From Branchiostoma floridae (lineage: Eukaryota > Chordata > Leptocardii > Amphioxiformes > Branchiostomatidae), in contig NC_049988.1 in the NCBI RefSeq assembly GCF_000003815.2, positions 12,739,969 through 12,803,968 on the forward strand: a DNA stretch of 64,000 nt, in the 5' to 3' direction. Each line of letters begins with the position of its first letter. Position 1 is the first letter of the stretch. A program made the position numbers and the translations under genes. Positions 49,001 through 55,843 of the stretch are shown here, one piece after another. Below the pieces are notes generated by a model that ran no database searches, was not told the origin of the DNA, and worked only from the letters and a program-made list of their open reading frames with translations.

Positions 49001-51721
49001 CGTTACCCCATCTGGGTGGTGTGCAGTGAGAGTCACTTCTCCGTACTCTTCTGTCTCAGGAAGGAACTCATGAACGACTGGAAATGGACTTTTCTAACCC
49101 TGCCCCCCTCCCATCCCACTCCAGGTTGGCACCTACATGAAGACCCCCCGTTACCCCATCTGGGTGGTGTGCAGTGAGAGTCACTTCTCCGTACTCTTCT
49201 GTATAAGGAAAGAACTCATGAACGACTGGAAATACGAGCGCCGCTTCGACCTGTACTACTATGACGGACTCGCCAGACAGGACGAACAAATACGCCTCAC
49301 AGTTGGTAAGCATTTTCTTGATTTAAATCAAAAGCACATTTTTACGAGATTGCATTCAAATCTGGCTGCGCGTCACCGATATTGTGCCCTTGGAAAAGGT
49401 ACTTTTCACAGCTTTCCTCAATTTATTCAGGTGCAAATGAGCACCTACATGTAGCTTTGGCCAGGACCGTCCCTTAAATAGGACGTTACATGGAGGTCCC
49501 GTGTCTGGGGAGAGCCACACAACAGGCACATTAAAGAACCCACCACACGTGTGAAGGTGCAGTGTGGGATGGAGTAAGTTCTTCTGTCTGGAGTTGGTGA
49601 TTCACTGCAAATCACCTGGACGGGAGACGTGGCACACCAAGTCTTGTATCAGCCAAAGAAAGGGTATGTCACCCTGAAAGGGACGATAAAACCCCGACGG
49701 TATACAGTGAAATCCTGTGCGTCGACCAACTAACTAAATGTTTTTAATTTTTCAAAACCCTAAAGGTGCTTCAAAATGTTGCCAAGTTGGGGTGCATGTT
49801 TCTCTATTTGAGTTTAATGCTGAAATGAATGGCAAATATACCCATGAGAGAAACCCAGTGGAACACTTGCAGATGAATGACTATACACTATGAACGTAAA
49901 CAGTCACTTCTCTGCTATTTCGTCTGGGTCCCTTGACATCTCTAATGTCTGGAATCGCGTTTGAGCGCTTTTAACAGGTGTTCCAACACTCAAAACAGTC
50001 TCCCTTTGATTACGGAAAGGCCAGTTGTCATCAAACGAGTGCTCTAAAACACATTCCTTAATTCACCAAAAGGTTTGAATGTACAGTTACTCAAATGGGC
50101 AGCAGACTTAGTGAACATCCAAGCAAACTACTACTCAATTGGTACTCAGGCTACTTGGAGGTTACCAATTTTCAATCAAACTCTTGCCAGACTTTTGATG
50201 AATGTACAGAACGTCTTCGTTAGCTTTAGACCTTGAGGCCAAATCTCACCCATTTACAAATCTTGACGCATTTACCCATGTGGCCAATCAGCAATCTTTC
50301 ATCATCTTATATAACAAACATTCGTTAATGTACAAACATACATCATGTACTGAGCTTCCGTCCTGAGAGCAATATATCACTCTTAAAAATGTCATGTTGA
50401 CGCAATTACCTTCGTGACCAATCAGCATTGTTCAATCAATCTTATGACAAACTTTTGACAATATACAATTTTCAAGATACAAGTATGTGTTGATTAGCTT
50501 TAGAGCTTCAAGCTGTATGTCACCGGTTAATATGGGAATTTTGACACTTTTATCGCCGTTGCCAATCAGAAATTGGGCACCTCGCATCTGAAAGATTGTG
50601 ATAAGCCTTGTTATGACAAGACCTGCAGGTATGCGAAAGCAAAATGGATGCATGTCTTGAGGAGAAAGGTCAGGGTTTGGGAATTAGTTTACACATGGAA
50701 GACTCTGAGTTTTCAACAGTATGTTTTCAACAGCATAAAGCTAGTGTCACGAGGCAGAAAAATACTGTTAATGTTGAGGTTTTCGCAGTGGTTCAATACC
50801 GTAATTTTTTGTTTTCAATTGATTTTAGTAGAAACATATCACAGCCAATATAGATGTAAATTTAAGCATGGGTCACTGGATAAGGTAAATTTTAGTTCAT
50901 GCATGTAATACTATGTGATATGAAGCACCCAGGGCATGAAGATTTCCAAGAAACCTTACAAATATTTCTTGGAAAACTAATATCAAGGGAACCTTAAACA
51001 TTGTGTACAGCATGTTACTGCTTTATGCTGTTTTGAGAATTAGCTGAAAATCTTGATGTTACGTTAATTATTCATGGGAAAGTCTTGCAAGGGTAAAAAT
51101 CAGAAATGGGCATTAGACTGTTTCTGGAAAACACCAGAATGTTGTTATTAATCTTACGCTGGTTCACCTTAATCCGAGGTGACCAATATCCGTTGTTTGT
51201 AAGAAAAAGCATACTTAAGGATATAAAGTCAACAGACGGTGGTTTCAAATCGGAACATTTTGAAAATATTGCAAATTTGAAACCACTGTCCGCAGACTTA
51301 ATACTCCTAAATCTTTTGTTTTTAAAGACAACCGATAAAAAAAAAGGTCACCTCGCGGATAAAGGTGAACTAGTGTTATAGAGTTCCATAAAATACATTT
51401 TGTCTCATATATGTATATACAAGATGTATATTGTTGGCTAGCCTTATTTCTTTCATTTGTTGTGATTCAGAAAAGATATGATGCTGAACTTGAATATAAC
51501 ATGAAAGCAGATTCTTTTGAATACATTCCAGATAGGTAATGTTACTGAATGAATGATTCAGAAGGACTTTTAGAAACATTTTAACTCTTTGGAATGATTT
51601 TTGTTCTATACTGTATTGATAAAGTTTTGTTTTCTTCTTTAACTTCAGACAACTTACATCCCTACCAGCCTCCAGGGGAGGGAGAACTAATACCACCATT
51701 GGAGCACTGTATCCGGACAAA
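30956..51721 (+). CDS. MINDY4: MINDY4 (FAM188B) lysine-48 deubiquitinase, 17 coding exons, last exon not found
   Basis: MINDY-family cysteine protease that trims K48-linked polyubiquitin. Coding exons: 30956-31018, 32062-32181, 33233-33359, 35357-35552, 36544-36712, 37351-38027, 39266-39434, 40458-40574, 41342-41436, 42096-42197, 43351-43414, 43975-44040, 45050-45117, 45584-45647, 47435-47596, 49125-49305, 51649-51721. All junctions keep one frame, giving 837 residues plus two bases; human MINDY4 is somewhat shorter. Residues 1-45 resemble a LisH motif ([18 protein letters not shown]). Residues 60-500 are Ser/Lys-rich and probably disordered. The catalytic domain starts near 508 ([10 protein letters not shown]). 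Oxyanion Gln544, Cys550 (GGPCG) and His773 (SESHF) are present, as are [29 protein letters not shown] and DLYYYDGLA. All introns are GT-AG except intron 6 (GC-AG). The protein breaks off in CIRTK, where vertebrate MINDY4 adds about 15 residues from one more exon; I did not see that exon before the window end. Identity is from recognised conserved blocks, not a search. Confidence 0.95.
31372..31555. repeat. 26-bp minisatellite, seven copies, MINDY4 intron 1
   Basis: Unit AGCGAGAGAGGGAGAGATAG plus GCATCT, period 26, near perfect. Continues into less regular GA-rich sequence to about 31720. Ser/Leu ORFs on the minus strand are artefacts. Confidence 0.95.
32062..32181 (+). CDS. MINDY4: MINDY4 coding exon 2
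   Basis: 120 nt, residues 22-61, after a CCCACCAG acceptor and before AAG|GTAACA. Encodes [16 protein letters not shown] and then an [17 protein letters not shown] helix. These match the second half of the LisH-like region in MINDY4 orthologues. Confidence 0.93.
33233..33359 (+). CDS. MINDY4: MINDY4 coding exon 3
   Basis: 127 nt, residues 62-103 plus one base. Encodes [16 protein letters not shown], matching the 'PLKTSLELITRYFLDH' region of vertebrates, and then a basic Ser-rich stretch. Acceptor AACCAAG, donor TCAG|GTACAG, phase 1. Confidence 0.88.
33390..34125. mobile_element. TGGGTGCAC-rich element, MINDY4 intron 3, with nested MITE
   Basis: Left part 33390-33475 has GGTGCACTGG and ATTGGGTGCACCAC; right part 34015-34125 has TTGGGTGCACCC, GGGTGCACATGCACCCAG. 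The two halves flank the MITE at 33480-33871. Exact ends uncertain. Confidence 0.55.
33480..33871. mobile_element. GGCCTAGG-ended MITE, 392 bp, TAA target duplication
   Basis: Left GGCCTAGGAAAAAAAATGTT plus GTGTTTCCTGTTTC, right GAAACAGGAAACACAACATT plus TTTTTTCCTAGGCC: inverted repeats of about 36 bp. A second inverted pair lies inside (CCCTACCTACCCTAG / CCTACCTACCGACCCTAA are direct). TAA is present on both sides, as in PIF/Harbinger insertions. The interior has no transposase. Confidence 0.8.
34768..34835 (+). repeat. tRNA-derived SINE fragment, MINDY4 intron 3
   Basis: TCATTTGGCACTGTAGTTAG, then CTGGGTTCAAATGTC, a box-B-like motif. Only the head is visible. Confidence 0.4.
35357..35552 (+). 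CDS. MINDY4: MINDY4 coding exon 4
   Basis: 196 nt, residues 104-168 plus two bases. Ser/His-rich, then [20 protein letters not shown], which aligns with the acidic 'YDLSDEDAGW' patch in vertebrates. Acceptor TTATAG, donor CACAG|GTTAGT. The phase-1 entry and phase-2 exit fit both neighbours. Confidence 0.88.
35955..36055 (+). repeat. Second copy of the GCTAGCCCTTT retroelement tail, in MINDY4 intron 4
   Basis: GGCTAGCCCTTTGTAATAGC, then CTAGTTGAGCAGCC and an (AATA)n tail. Matches 3345-3440. Confidence 0.65.
36544..36712 (+). CDS. MINDY4: MINDY4 coding exon 5
   Basis: 169 nt, residues 169-225. Ends in [20 protein letters not shown], matching the conserved RGMMSGPI motif of vertebrate MINDY4. 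Acceptor TTTCAG, donor GAC|GTGAGT, phase 0. Confidence 0.9.
36815..36960 (+). repeat. tRNA-derived SINE copy, MINDY4 intron 5
   Basis: CTTTGGTAGTTAGAGTTGTT as head, TTTTGGGTTCAAATCTTCAT as box B, then TTGTGCCTTTTTGGAAAGGC and CTTGACTCAAGTGAAAATAA, in the order seen in the long copy at 22925-23440. Confidence 0.65.
37125..37285 (-). repeat. tRNA-derived SINE copy just before MINDY4 exon 6
   Basis: The minus strand has GTTTGGATCCCC as box B, GCCCTTGGGAGATGCATTTC, then CTATCCTCACTTCACTC. Same family order as 22925-23440. It ends about 65 bp before the exon 6 acceptor. Confidence 0.65.
37351..38027 (+). CDS. MINDY4: MINDY4 coding exon 6 (long disordered linker; GC donor)
   Basis: 677 nt, residues 226-450. 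Very rich in Ser, Lys, Asp and Asn with no recognised fold; near its end is [15 protein letters not shown], a probable amphipathic helix. The acceptor is CCAACAG. The only junction that keeps frame with exon 7 is AG|GCAAGT, a non-canonical but well known GC-AG donor. Read past that point, the exon hits a stop at about 38101. Confidence 0.88.
38294..39135. mobile_element. Element with four internal repeats of about 185 bp, MINDY4 intron 6
   Basis: Bounded by GTGGCGGCGACACCGGGGAG, poly-G/C on the left, and CCCCCCAATACAAAATTTGC, TGCCGCCGCC on the right, which look like weak inverted ends. Inside, GAAATGGCGTTTCAGAG-type and AGATTTCAAAATTT-type motifs recur near 38470, 38650, 38845 and 39045. The related element 42515-42742 shares CACGAAATAGCGTTTCAGAG. 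No transposase seen. Confidence 0.65.
39266..39434 (+). CDS. MINDY4: MINDY4 coding exon 7
   Basis: 169 nt, residues 451-507. Encodes [20 protein letters not shown], matching the vertebrate 'LRLEDVEDELI' acidic helix, then [17 protein letters not shown] leading into the catalytic domain. Acceptor TTGTAG, donor GCT|GTAAGT, phase 0. Confidence 0.92.
39618..40033. mobile_element. MITE of about 415 bp, TTAGCCTGGGTACC ends, 7-8 bp target duplication
   Basis: Left TTAGCCTGGGTACCATCCGG and right CCGGATGGTACCCAGGCTAA are perfect inverted repeats. TGATATA stands directly outside both ends, or ATGATATA if the last A is outside; an 8-bp duplication suggests the hAT superfamily. It lies in MINDY4 intron 7. 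Related fragments occur at 49880-50155 and 56905-57190. Confidence 0.85.
40458..40574 (+). CDS. MINDY4: MINDY4 coding exon 8 (start of catalytic domain, oxyanion Gln)
   Basis: 117 nt, residues 508-546. Encodes [18 protein letters not shown] and ends RFGIVQNK. Gln544 matches the oxyanion-hole glutamine of MINDY enzymes. The catalytic loop is split by the intron between QNK and GGPCG. Acceptor TTTTCAG, donor AAG|GTATGT. Confidence 0.95.
41040..41095 (-). repeat. tRNA-derived SINE head in MINDY4 intron 8
   Basis: Minus strand TTGTAGCTCAACTGGTAGCA matches a tRNA box A. A box-B-like GGTTTGGGTTGGAC lies further down at about 40960. Likely the same family as 3433-3517. Confidence 0.55.
41342..41436 (+). 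CDS. MINDY4: MINDY4 coding exon 9 (catalytic cysteine)
   Basis: 95 nt, residues 547-577. Opens with [20 protein letters not shown]; Cys550 is the expected catalytic nucleophile. Acceptor TTGTAG, donor CACAG|GTACAT, leaves two bases. Confidence 0.95.
41594..42041. mobile_element. Foldback MITE in MINDY4 intron 9
   Basis: Left GGGACGTTACTCCTAATCTC, CAAGCAGATCCTAC and right GTGGATCTGCTTGGAGATTA, CGTTACTCCC form long imperfect inverted repeats that include TAGTATCAAA / TTTGATACTA. The AATCTCCAAGCAGATCCTAC end recurs at 47045 in intron 14. Confidence 0.8.
42096..42197 (+). CDS. MINDY4: MINDY4 coding exon 10
   Basis: 102 nt, residues 578-611. Encodes [18 protein letters not shown] and KKLAVVAM, matching the helical 'CLVLALADIVWRAG' block of vertebrates. 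Acceptor TGCCAG, donor AAT|GTGAGT. Confidence 0.94.
42295..42480 (+). repeat. tRNA-derived SINE copy, MINDY4 intron 10
   Basis: TTCTGGGTTTGAATTCGTTG (box B), TTGTGTCCCTTGTGAAAGCC, ACTTTACATGACTGTCCTCA. Confidence 0.7.
42515..42742. mobile_element. MITE with CAGGGTTGTAGCCAGC ends, MINDY4 intron 10
   Basis: CCAGGGTTGTAGCCAGC at the left and GCTGGCTACAACCCTG at the right are perfect inverted repeats. The interior has AATAGCGTTTCAGAGGGTCT and GATTTCAAACTTTTCCC, as in the element at 38294. Confidence 0.85.
43102..43320. mobile_element. CGCGAACTTAAAACCACCGC repeat, copy 1, MINDY4 intron 10
   Basis: TACTGTAAAA at the left and TTTATAGTA at the right are weak inverted ends. Inside, TTAATGTTCGCGG-like, ACCGCGAACTTAAAACCACC and GGCGAAATTAAATCCCCGC. 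It ends 30 bp before the exon 11 acceptor, so it may contribute the 3' end of this intron. Confidence 0.75.
43351..43414 (+). CDS. MINDY4: MINDY4 coding exon 11
   Basis: 64 nt, residues 612-633, [20 protein letters not shown]. It restores phase 0 before exon 12. Acceptor CCTACAG, donor ACT|GTGAGT. A foldback repeat (43102-43320) ends about 30 bp before this acceptor. Confidence 0.92.
43975..44040 (+). CDS. MINDY4: MINDY4 coding exon 12
   Basis: 66 nt, residues 634-655, [20 protein letters not shown]; matches the 'YEDLVTFLQQSI' helix of vertebrates. Acceptor CATTAG, donor CTG|GTGAGT. Confidence 0.92.
44590..45000. repeat. AAGAA/TTCTT-rich foldback, MINDY4 intron 12
   Basis: GTCCATGGGGCAAGCAAA and CGTCCATGAGGTAAGCAAAA flank dense AAGAAAAT / ATTTTCTT motifs that can pair. 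This looks like a decayed foldback repeat next to the exon 13 acceptor. Limits uncertain. Confidence 0.45.
45050..45117 (+). CDS. MINDY4: MINDY4 coding exon 13
   Basis: 68 nt, residues 656-677, with [17 protein letters not shown], matching 'GCILLTLSAILSRS'. Acceptor ATTTCAG, donor CCA|GTAAGA, leaves two bases. Confidence 0.93.
45584..45647 (+). CDS. MINDY4: MINDY4 coding exon 14
   Basis: 64 nt, residues 678-699, ending [11 protein letters not shown], an almost invariant MINDY4 block. Acceptor TTCCTAG, donor CAG|GTGAGG, phase 0. Confidence 0.95.
46503..46852. mobile_element. MITE with AGGGTTGGACAAG ends, MINDY4 intron 14
   Basis: Left AAGGGTTGGACAAGTTTTCT and right CTAGTGGACTTGTCCAACCC are inverted. 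Inside, CTTGCCCGATCGGGCAAGTG is a perfect small palindrome, and CACTTGTCC / TTGCCC motifs recur. Confidence 0.75.
47040..47125. repeat. Short foldback related to 41594-42041, MINDY4 intron 14
   Basis: CTAATCTCCAAGCAGATCCT, ACAGTGAGATGAGATAGCGT then AGGATCTGCTTTGGGACTAC: inverted arms around a short centre. Confidence 0.65.
47127..47302. mobile_element. CGCGAACTTAAAACCACCGC repeat, copy 2, MINDY4 intron 14
   Basis: TACTGTAAATTATGCAGAAA to AAGTGCATTTACAGTA, with TTAATGTTCGCGGTTTTTGC and CGCGAAATTAAATCCCCGCG. Inverted ends are clearer than in copy 1. Confidence 0.78.
47435..47596 (+). CDS. MINDY4: MINDY4 coding exon 15
   Basis: 162 nt, residues 700-753. [19 protein letters not shown], then [17 protein letters not shown], both highly conserved in MINDY3/4. 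Acceptor TTTGCAG, donor CAG|GTAGGT, phase 0, which must join an exon starting [10 protein letters not shown]. Confidence 0.96.
47725..48480. other. MINDY4 intron 15, no repeat recognised
   Basis: AT-rich intron sequence leading to the exon-16 array. The last 40 bases before the first array acceptor (TTTTTTTATATACCTTTACT) differ from the CTAACCC-type tract in front of the later copies. Confidence 0.5.
48483..49232 (+). repeat. Five-copy tandem array of the MINDY4 exon-16 5' part with its acceptor
   Basis: Exon-like segments begin at 48523, 48671, 48819, 48977 and 49125. Spacing is 148, 148, 158 and 148 bp. Each repeats [10 protein letters not shown]... through MNDWK, and copies 2-5 are each preceded by CTAACCC, a C/T tract and CCAG. 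In copies 1-4, NDWK is followed at once by the next unit's intron-like TGGACTTTTCTAACCC, with no donor. Copy 3 has 2- and 8-bp insertions that break the frame. Reading on from copies 1, 2 or 4 ends at a stop inside the next unit, after LPHLGGVQ. The pattern looks like recent tandem duplication of the 3' splice site plus about 108 bp of exon. Confidence 0.93.
49125..49305 (+). CDS. MINDY4: MINDY4 coding exon 16 (catalytic histidine), fifth copy of a tandem array
   Basis: 181 nt, residues 754-813 plus one base. [20 protein letters not shown] carries His773; after NDWK it continues [20 protein letters not shown]. This is the only one of five tandem copies that keeps the 3' half of the exon and a donor (TTG|GTAAGC), so it is the only one giving an intact protein. 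Acceptor CACTCCAG, preceded by CTAACCCTGCCCCC. Confidence 0.95.
49350..49690 (+). repeat. SINE copy, MINDY4 intron 16
   Basis: Lacks a clear tRNA head but has GATATTGTGCCCTTGGAAAA, CACAGCTTTCCTCA and GGTGCAAATGAGCACCTACA, like the body of 22925-23440. It continues with GGAGGTCCCGTGTCTGGGGA and ends near GGGACGATAAAACCCC. Confidence 0.65.
49880..50155. repeat. Fragment related to the TTAGCCTGGG MITE
   Basis: Contains CAGTCACTTCTCTGCTATTT, CGTCTGGGTCCCTTGACATC and, at the right end, GGTACTCAGGCTA. Similar to 56905-57190 in the order of motifs. Confidence 0.55.
51155..51380. mobile_element. TTCACC..GGTGA MITE, copy 3 (MINDY4 intron 16)
   Basis: TTACGCTGGTTCACCTTAAT, TGACCAATATCCGTTG to AAAGGTCACCTCGCGGATAA, AGGTGAACTAGTGTTA. 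The core has GAAAATATTGCAAATTTGAA like the AAAATATTACAATTTGAAAC of copy 2. Confidence 0.85.
51649..51721 (+). CDS. MINDY4: MINDY4 coding exon 17
   Basis: 73 nt, residues 814-837 plus two bases: [20 protein letters not shown] then CIRTK split at the donor AA|GTAAGT. Vertebrate MINDY4 continues in one further short exon beginning with W after this lysine. Confidence 0.93.
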
Positions 51722-52206
51722 GTAAGTGCCAATCAATCAATCAGATATTACTGACTAATCAATAACTATCAGCCTGATCAATTAATCTTTGTTAAACTTT
51801 GTTTAAGATAATTTTTGCCCTCTGCTTTGAGATTAAGTTTTTTTGTCATTTAATACATAAATAAAAAAAACAAGTTCCCTATCCATAGCTATTTTCAACA
51901 TCTGAAAAACAGTTCCACTGCAGTACCTAAGGAAGTCTTTAGGTGGCCCATTCTTGTCTTCCATTTTCCTCACCCCAACCCACACTCTATATGTTATCTA
52001 TATATTAGGTTAATTACCTATACACAGCTTTTGCGTTATGCTGTACGCAAATAGACAGACATGCAAACATACTTTCAAATAAAATGCACCGAAAACATCA
52101 TTCTCTTGGCAAAGGTGATAACAAAAGACACTTGCAATCAATAATATTCAACACAATAACTTAGATCTGCCTTTACTATAATTGCAAACCTTATCAATGG
52201 ACATAA

Positions 52207-52569
52207 GGCCACACCAATTTAATTTCTTGGTTCACGGATTCGGTCGCTCCTATTTTTTGGAAAAAAAAATAAAAATAAAAATTACCACTCATCAAGTTTT
52301 CCCCATTAATGAAACCATTCACCAACTTTCTGGTGTAGCAAATTGGCCTTTATATTATATAAGCTCCTAAAAGCGTGGGTACAGGTGCTGTGACTGTACA
52401 ATAATAGTGTTTTTGTACTTTTTTCAAGCTGAAAACTTTTTTTCTTTATATTTTGGATTAGCCGTTACCTTTACCCAAACCATTTTACAATTTTTATTTT
52501 TATTTCGCCCTCTCGCTCCATATTTTTTATGAAAAAATCCGTGAACCAAGAAATTAAATTGGTGTGGCC
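52207..52569. mobile_element. GGCCACACC-ended MITE, 363 bp, TAA target duplication
   Basis: Left GGCCACACCAATTTAATTTC, TTGGTTCACGGATT and right AATCCGTGAACCAAGAAATT, AAATTGGTGTGGCC are nearly perfect inverted repeats. TAA stands on both sides (52204-52206 and 52570-52572). GGCC ends and a TAA target resemble 33480-33871; PIF/Harbinger type inferred. Confidence 0.85.
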
Positions 52570-53149
52570 TAAGGCCAATTTTACAATTTGCCCTAACCAA
52601 ATAATGTACAGTACCTAGAATAAATACAGTAACTACTTTTATTGGTGGCTCCAAGAAGTCTGAAAGGCCTTTCGTACGTCTGAAAGGCAAGTGGCTATTT
52701 GCTCTGTACCTATAGACTAATACGTGTAATACTCACCAGTGTTACAATACTCGGGGGGTTGGGTAATGTTGTTTAAATTGATTTTCTGACTCCTTACACA
52801 ATATGAAAGTGGGAAATTGTCTATCAGTAATATTTTGTAATTGGATCAAAATGTCAGCATTTTTTTAGAGAAGAGATCTGTTTCACAAAATACTGTACAT
52901 GTAGATCCTAAAATATTTCTTATGTTTGTGTTGACCATTTAGCAAGAAATCAACGCACCACAGACGTTTTATTCCTCATATTTAAACCAAAAGTTCCATC
53001 GCAGTACCTTAGAAAGATGCTAGGGGTCCATTATCAAACTTGCCCTTTATTTCAAACCCTCACTCATCTTCTAAATATTCAAATCCATCGACAGCATCTC
53101 GAGTTATCTTGTCCACAGACACACACTCACATGCACACTGGCACACACA

Positions 53150-53310
53150 CAGTCAAACCTGCATTAGCGGCCACCTTTGTATAGCAACCACCTGGCCATT
53201 GCGGTCACTTTTTGTTAGTCCCTTGGATTTTTCCCATTGACTTAAGCATTAAGAAATAGTCTGTAGCAGCCACCTGTCCAACGCGGCCACGGCTACACGA
53301 TTTCCGGTCC
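53150..53310. mobile_element. CAGTCAAACCTG MITE family, partial copy
   Basis: ACAGTCAAACCTGCATTAGC, then CAACCACCTGGCCATTGCGG and GCAGCCACCTGTCC. The right end is not clear. Confidence 0.7.
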
Positions 53311-54238
53311 CATAGATACGAAAACACCGCCTATTGCGATCATACACCAGCCGTATGTTACCCTGAGCTGAGTTTAGAATCGTAGTTTGGATTTTGGTAC
53401 GCGTACTGTACACATACATGTATATATAAACAGCACCTAAAAAAATGACCTACTTTACAAACTTAAGCTAAATGCCAATCTACAAGAAAGTTTGCTTGGC
53501 ATGTGAATTTGTAATAAGTTTCATGTATGACTCCTTGACAGATCAATTTTTGCATCATTACTCATGATAAATAATTTCCGGTGCAGAAACTTTAGAGTAC
53601 CTGTGATGATTTGGATTAGGCAAAGGATCAGTTAATGATTTCTTGTCACAAAATAATTGGAGATGTAAAATTTTCATACTGATTCCCAGTGACATCAAAA
53701 GATTCATCAAGATACAAATCCTCTAGTGATGCTATGCAATTTTCTCCTTATAATGAAAGGTTTATAATTAAAGTAATTAAAATTAATTGCTGATATTTAC
53801 CTTTGATCTATCTTGGGCCTTTAAGTGGGATGCAAAACCCTGGATTTCTGTGCATTTAGTTTCAACAACTTGATTACGTATATGGCTCTCTTACCCGCTT
53901 GTAGTTTAAGGGCTCTTGTTTATATTTGAATTATAAATATTAACACTCTGGTTACTATTTTGAGCCTTAATCTGGAAGCAAAATCCCTGATTTTTGTGCA
54001 TATTTGTTTTAACGACTTGATTACGTATATGGCTATCTTGCCCTCTTGGACTTAAGGGCTCTTGTTTTGATTTGAATTATAAATATTTACCACACAGGGA
54101 GAGTTTTTAACACTTTATAACTGTTAGAAACGCTCCATAATGCATTCTACCATCACAGATGAACTTTTGTGCTAATTTACAACATATGGCTTGTCCTTGG
54201 TGCTGAAAATTTAATTGTGAGAGCTACAGCATATTGGA

Positions 54239-54690
54239 TATACAGTCAGACTATAGCGGCCACTCAAAGGACTGGAAAAAAGTGGCCACTATAGACAGGT
54301 GGCCACTATGAAGAAAATGTTGATCATTTGACCATGAGCAAGCTACACATGATTTTAGTTCCCACTAAACTTTCTCACCTCATAACATTGTTTTGATCGG
54401 TAAATTCACCAACAAAGACTTGCAGCCAAAATGACCCTGTCAGGAACTCCAAATCCTCACAAACTACCATTTCAAACTCGGTGCAGGGTGACATAAGGCT
54501 GCAGTATGGTTGCAATAGGCAGTGTTTCTGTATCAACGGGACCGGAAATCGTGTGGCCATGGCCGCGTTGGACCGGTGGCCGCTAAGCCTATTTCTTAAT
54601 CATTACAAATCCAAGGGACAGACAAAAAGTGGTCACTATGGCCAGGTGGCTGCTATGCAAAGGTGCCCGCTAATATAGGTTAGTATACAA
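54239..54690. mobile_element. CAGTCAAACCTG MITE family, diverged copy
   Basis: ATACAGTCAGACTATAGCGG, CCACTCAAAGGACTGG at the left; AAAAGTGGTCACTATGGCCA and CCGCTAATATAGGTTAGTAT at the right. Confidence 0.7.
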
Positions 54691-54894
54691 CCAGCTTCTT
54701 TAGAAGTAATGCTGGTTTCTCAGAGCAGAAAAATAACTTGCACAAGTCTAGATCGGCAAGCTTTTAAAGGATATTTATGGCAGCAAAATGGCTGGTGTGC
54801 TTTTGACTGCTGCAGATTTTTAGTGTCGACCAGTTTTTGTCAGTCAATGAGCCCCAGGGTTCTCACCAGAGCAGTAAAGAAAAGAGTTTTGTGT

Positions 54895-55085
54895 TTTGTA
54901 TCCCCTATGCTGACATCTGTATCCCCTATGCTGACATTTGTATCCCCTATGCTGTGATTTGTATCCCCACTATGCTGTGATTTGTATCCCCACTATGCTG
55001 TGATTTGTACCCCTATGCTGTGAGTTGTATTCCCTTTGCTGTGATTTGTATCCCCTATGCTGTAATTTGGTCTCCTATGCTTTGT
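54895..55085. repeat. About 21-bp minisatellite, eight to nine copies
   Basis: Unit GTATCCCCTATGCTGACATT / GTATCCCCTATGCTGTGATTT, with 1-2 bp length changes between copies. Confidence 0.9.
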
Positions 55086-55693
55086 TGTAACCAGCGTAGA
55101 GGGATTTCCCATAATGATTCATGCACAGACAAATCTGACAGTGAACAGTTCCCGTCTTCTTCTGCATTACTACCCAATAGATGTGTCGAGTACTTAGCTC
55201 AACCATTTTCCCCCTCTAGGAATATTTCATTATTATTCACTGCTTCTTGGATTGCAAGTCATCCAAGAGTTTAGCTAAAGAGCATCTCAATTTTTAATCT
55301 CATGAACTCAAGCTTTTTTTTTTGACATTGAGTTGAAGGGTACTTGAATCTTATAAGGAAGATGTTTTAAAGTTATTCATTCCATAATCAAGAGTTTTTA
55401 GCCTTGAACATTAAAGAAGATGGGACACTTGCTGCCAACAGTTTTGGTACTCAACATTTTTCGTGGATCAAAAACGTATTAGATAGTGCAGCATCAGGAC
55501 TTATTTTTATGGTTGTACAAAATGTATTTGGGTCAATTGAAGTATTTCCATTTAGGAACCACTTTGCTTCCACTTCTTGGGCTAAGAAGCCTTATCAAAA
55601 TTCATTATCAGCCTGCAAGTAAACTGCTCGACCCTTAAACGTTTTTTAAGGTGCATAGTATATTGTACAAGGCCCATGTTTTAAATTAGACTG

Positions 55694-55843
55694 TACAGTC
55701 AAACCTGCCTATAGCAACCACTCAAGGGACTATTTCCTAATGCTAAGTTCAATGGGGAAAAACCATCAAGGACCGACAAAAAGTGACTGCAATGGCCAGG
55801 TGGTTGCTATGCAAAGGTGGCCGCTAACACAGGTTTGACTGTA
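55694..55843. mobile_element. CAGTCAAACCTG MITE family, compact 150-bp copy
   Basis: TACAGTCAAACCTGCCTATA, ACCACTCAAGGGAC to GCTAACACAGGTTTGACTGT with clear inverted ends. The most compact member here. Confidence 0.85.

Noticed and set aside
48523-49124. Exon-16 copies 1-4 as alternative coding exons giving different MINDY4 proteins
   Set aside because: They have no donor after NDWK, and reading on reaches a stop in the next unit; copy 3 is also frameshifted. They can act as acceptors but not as complete exons.
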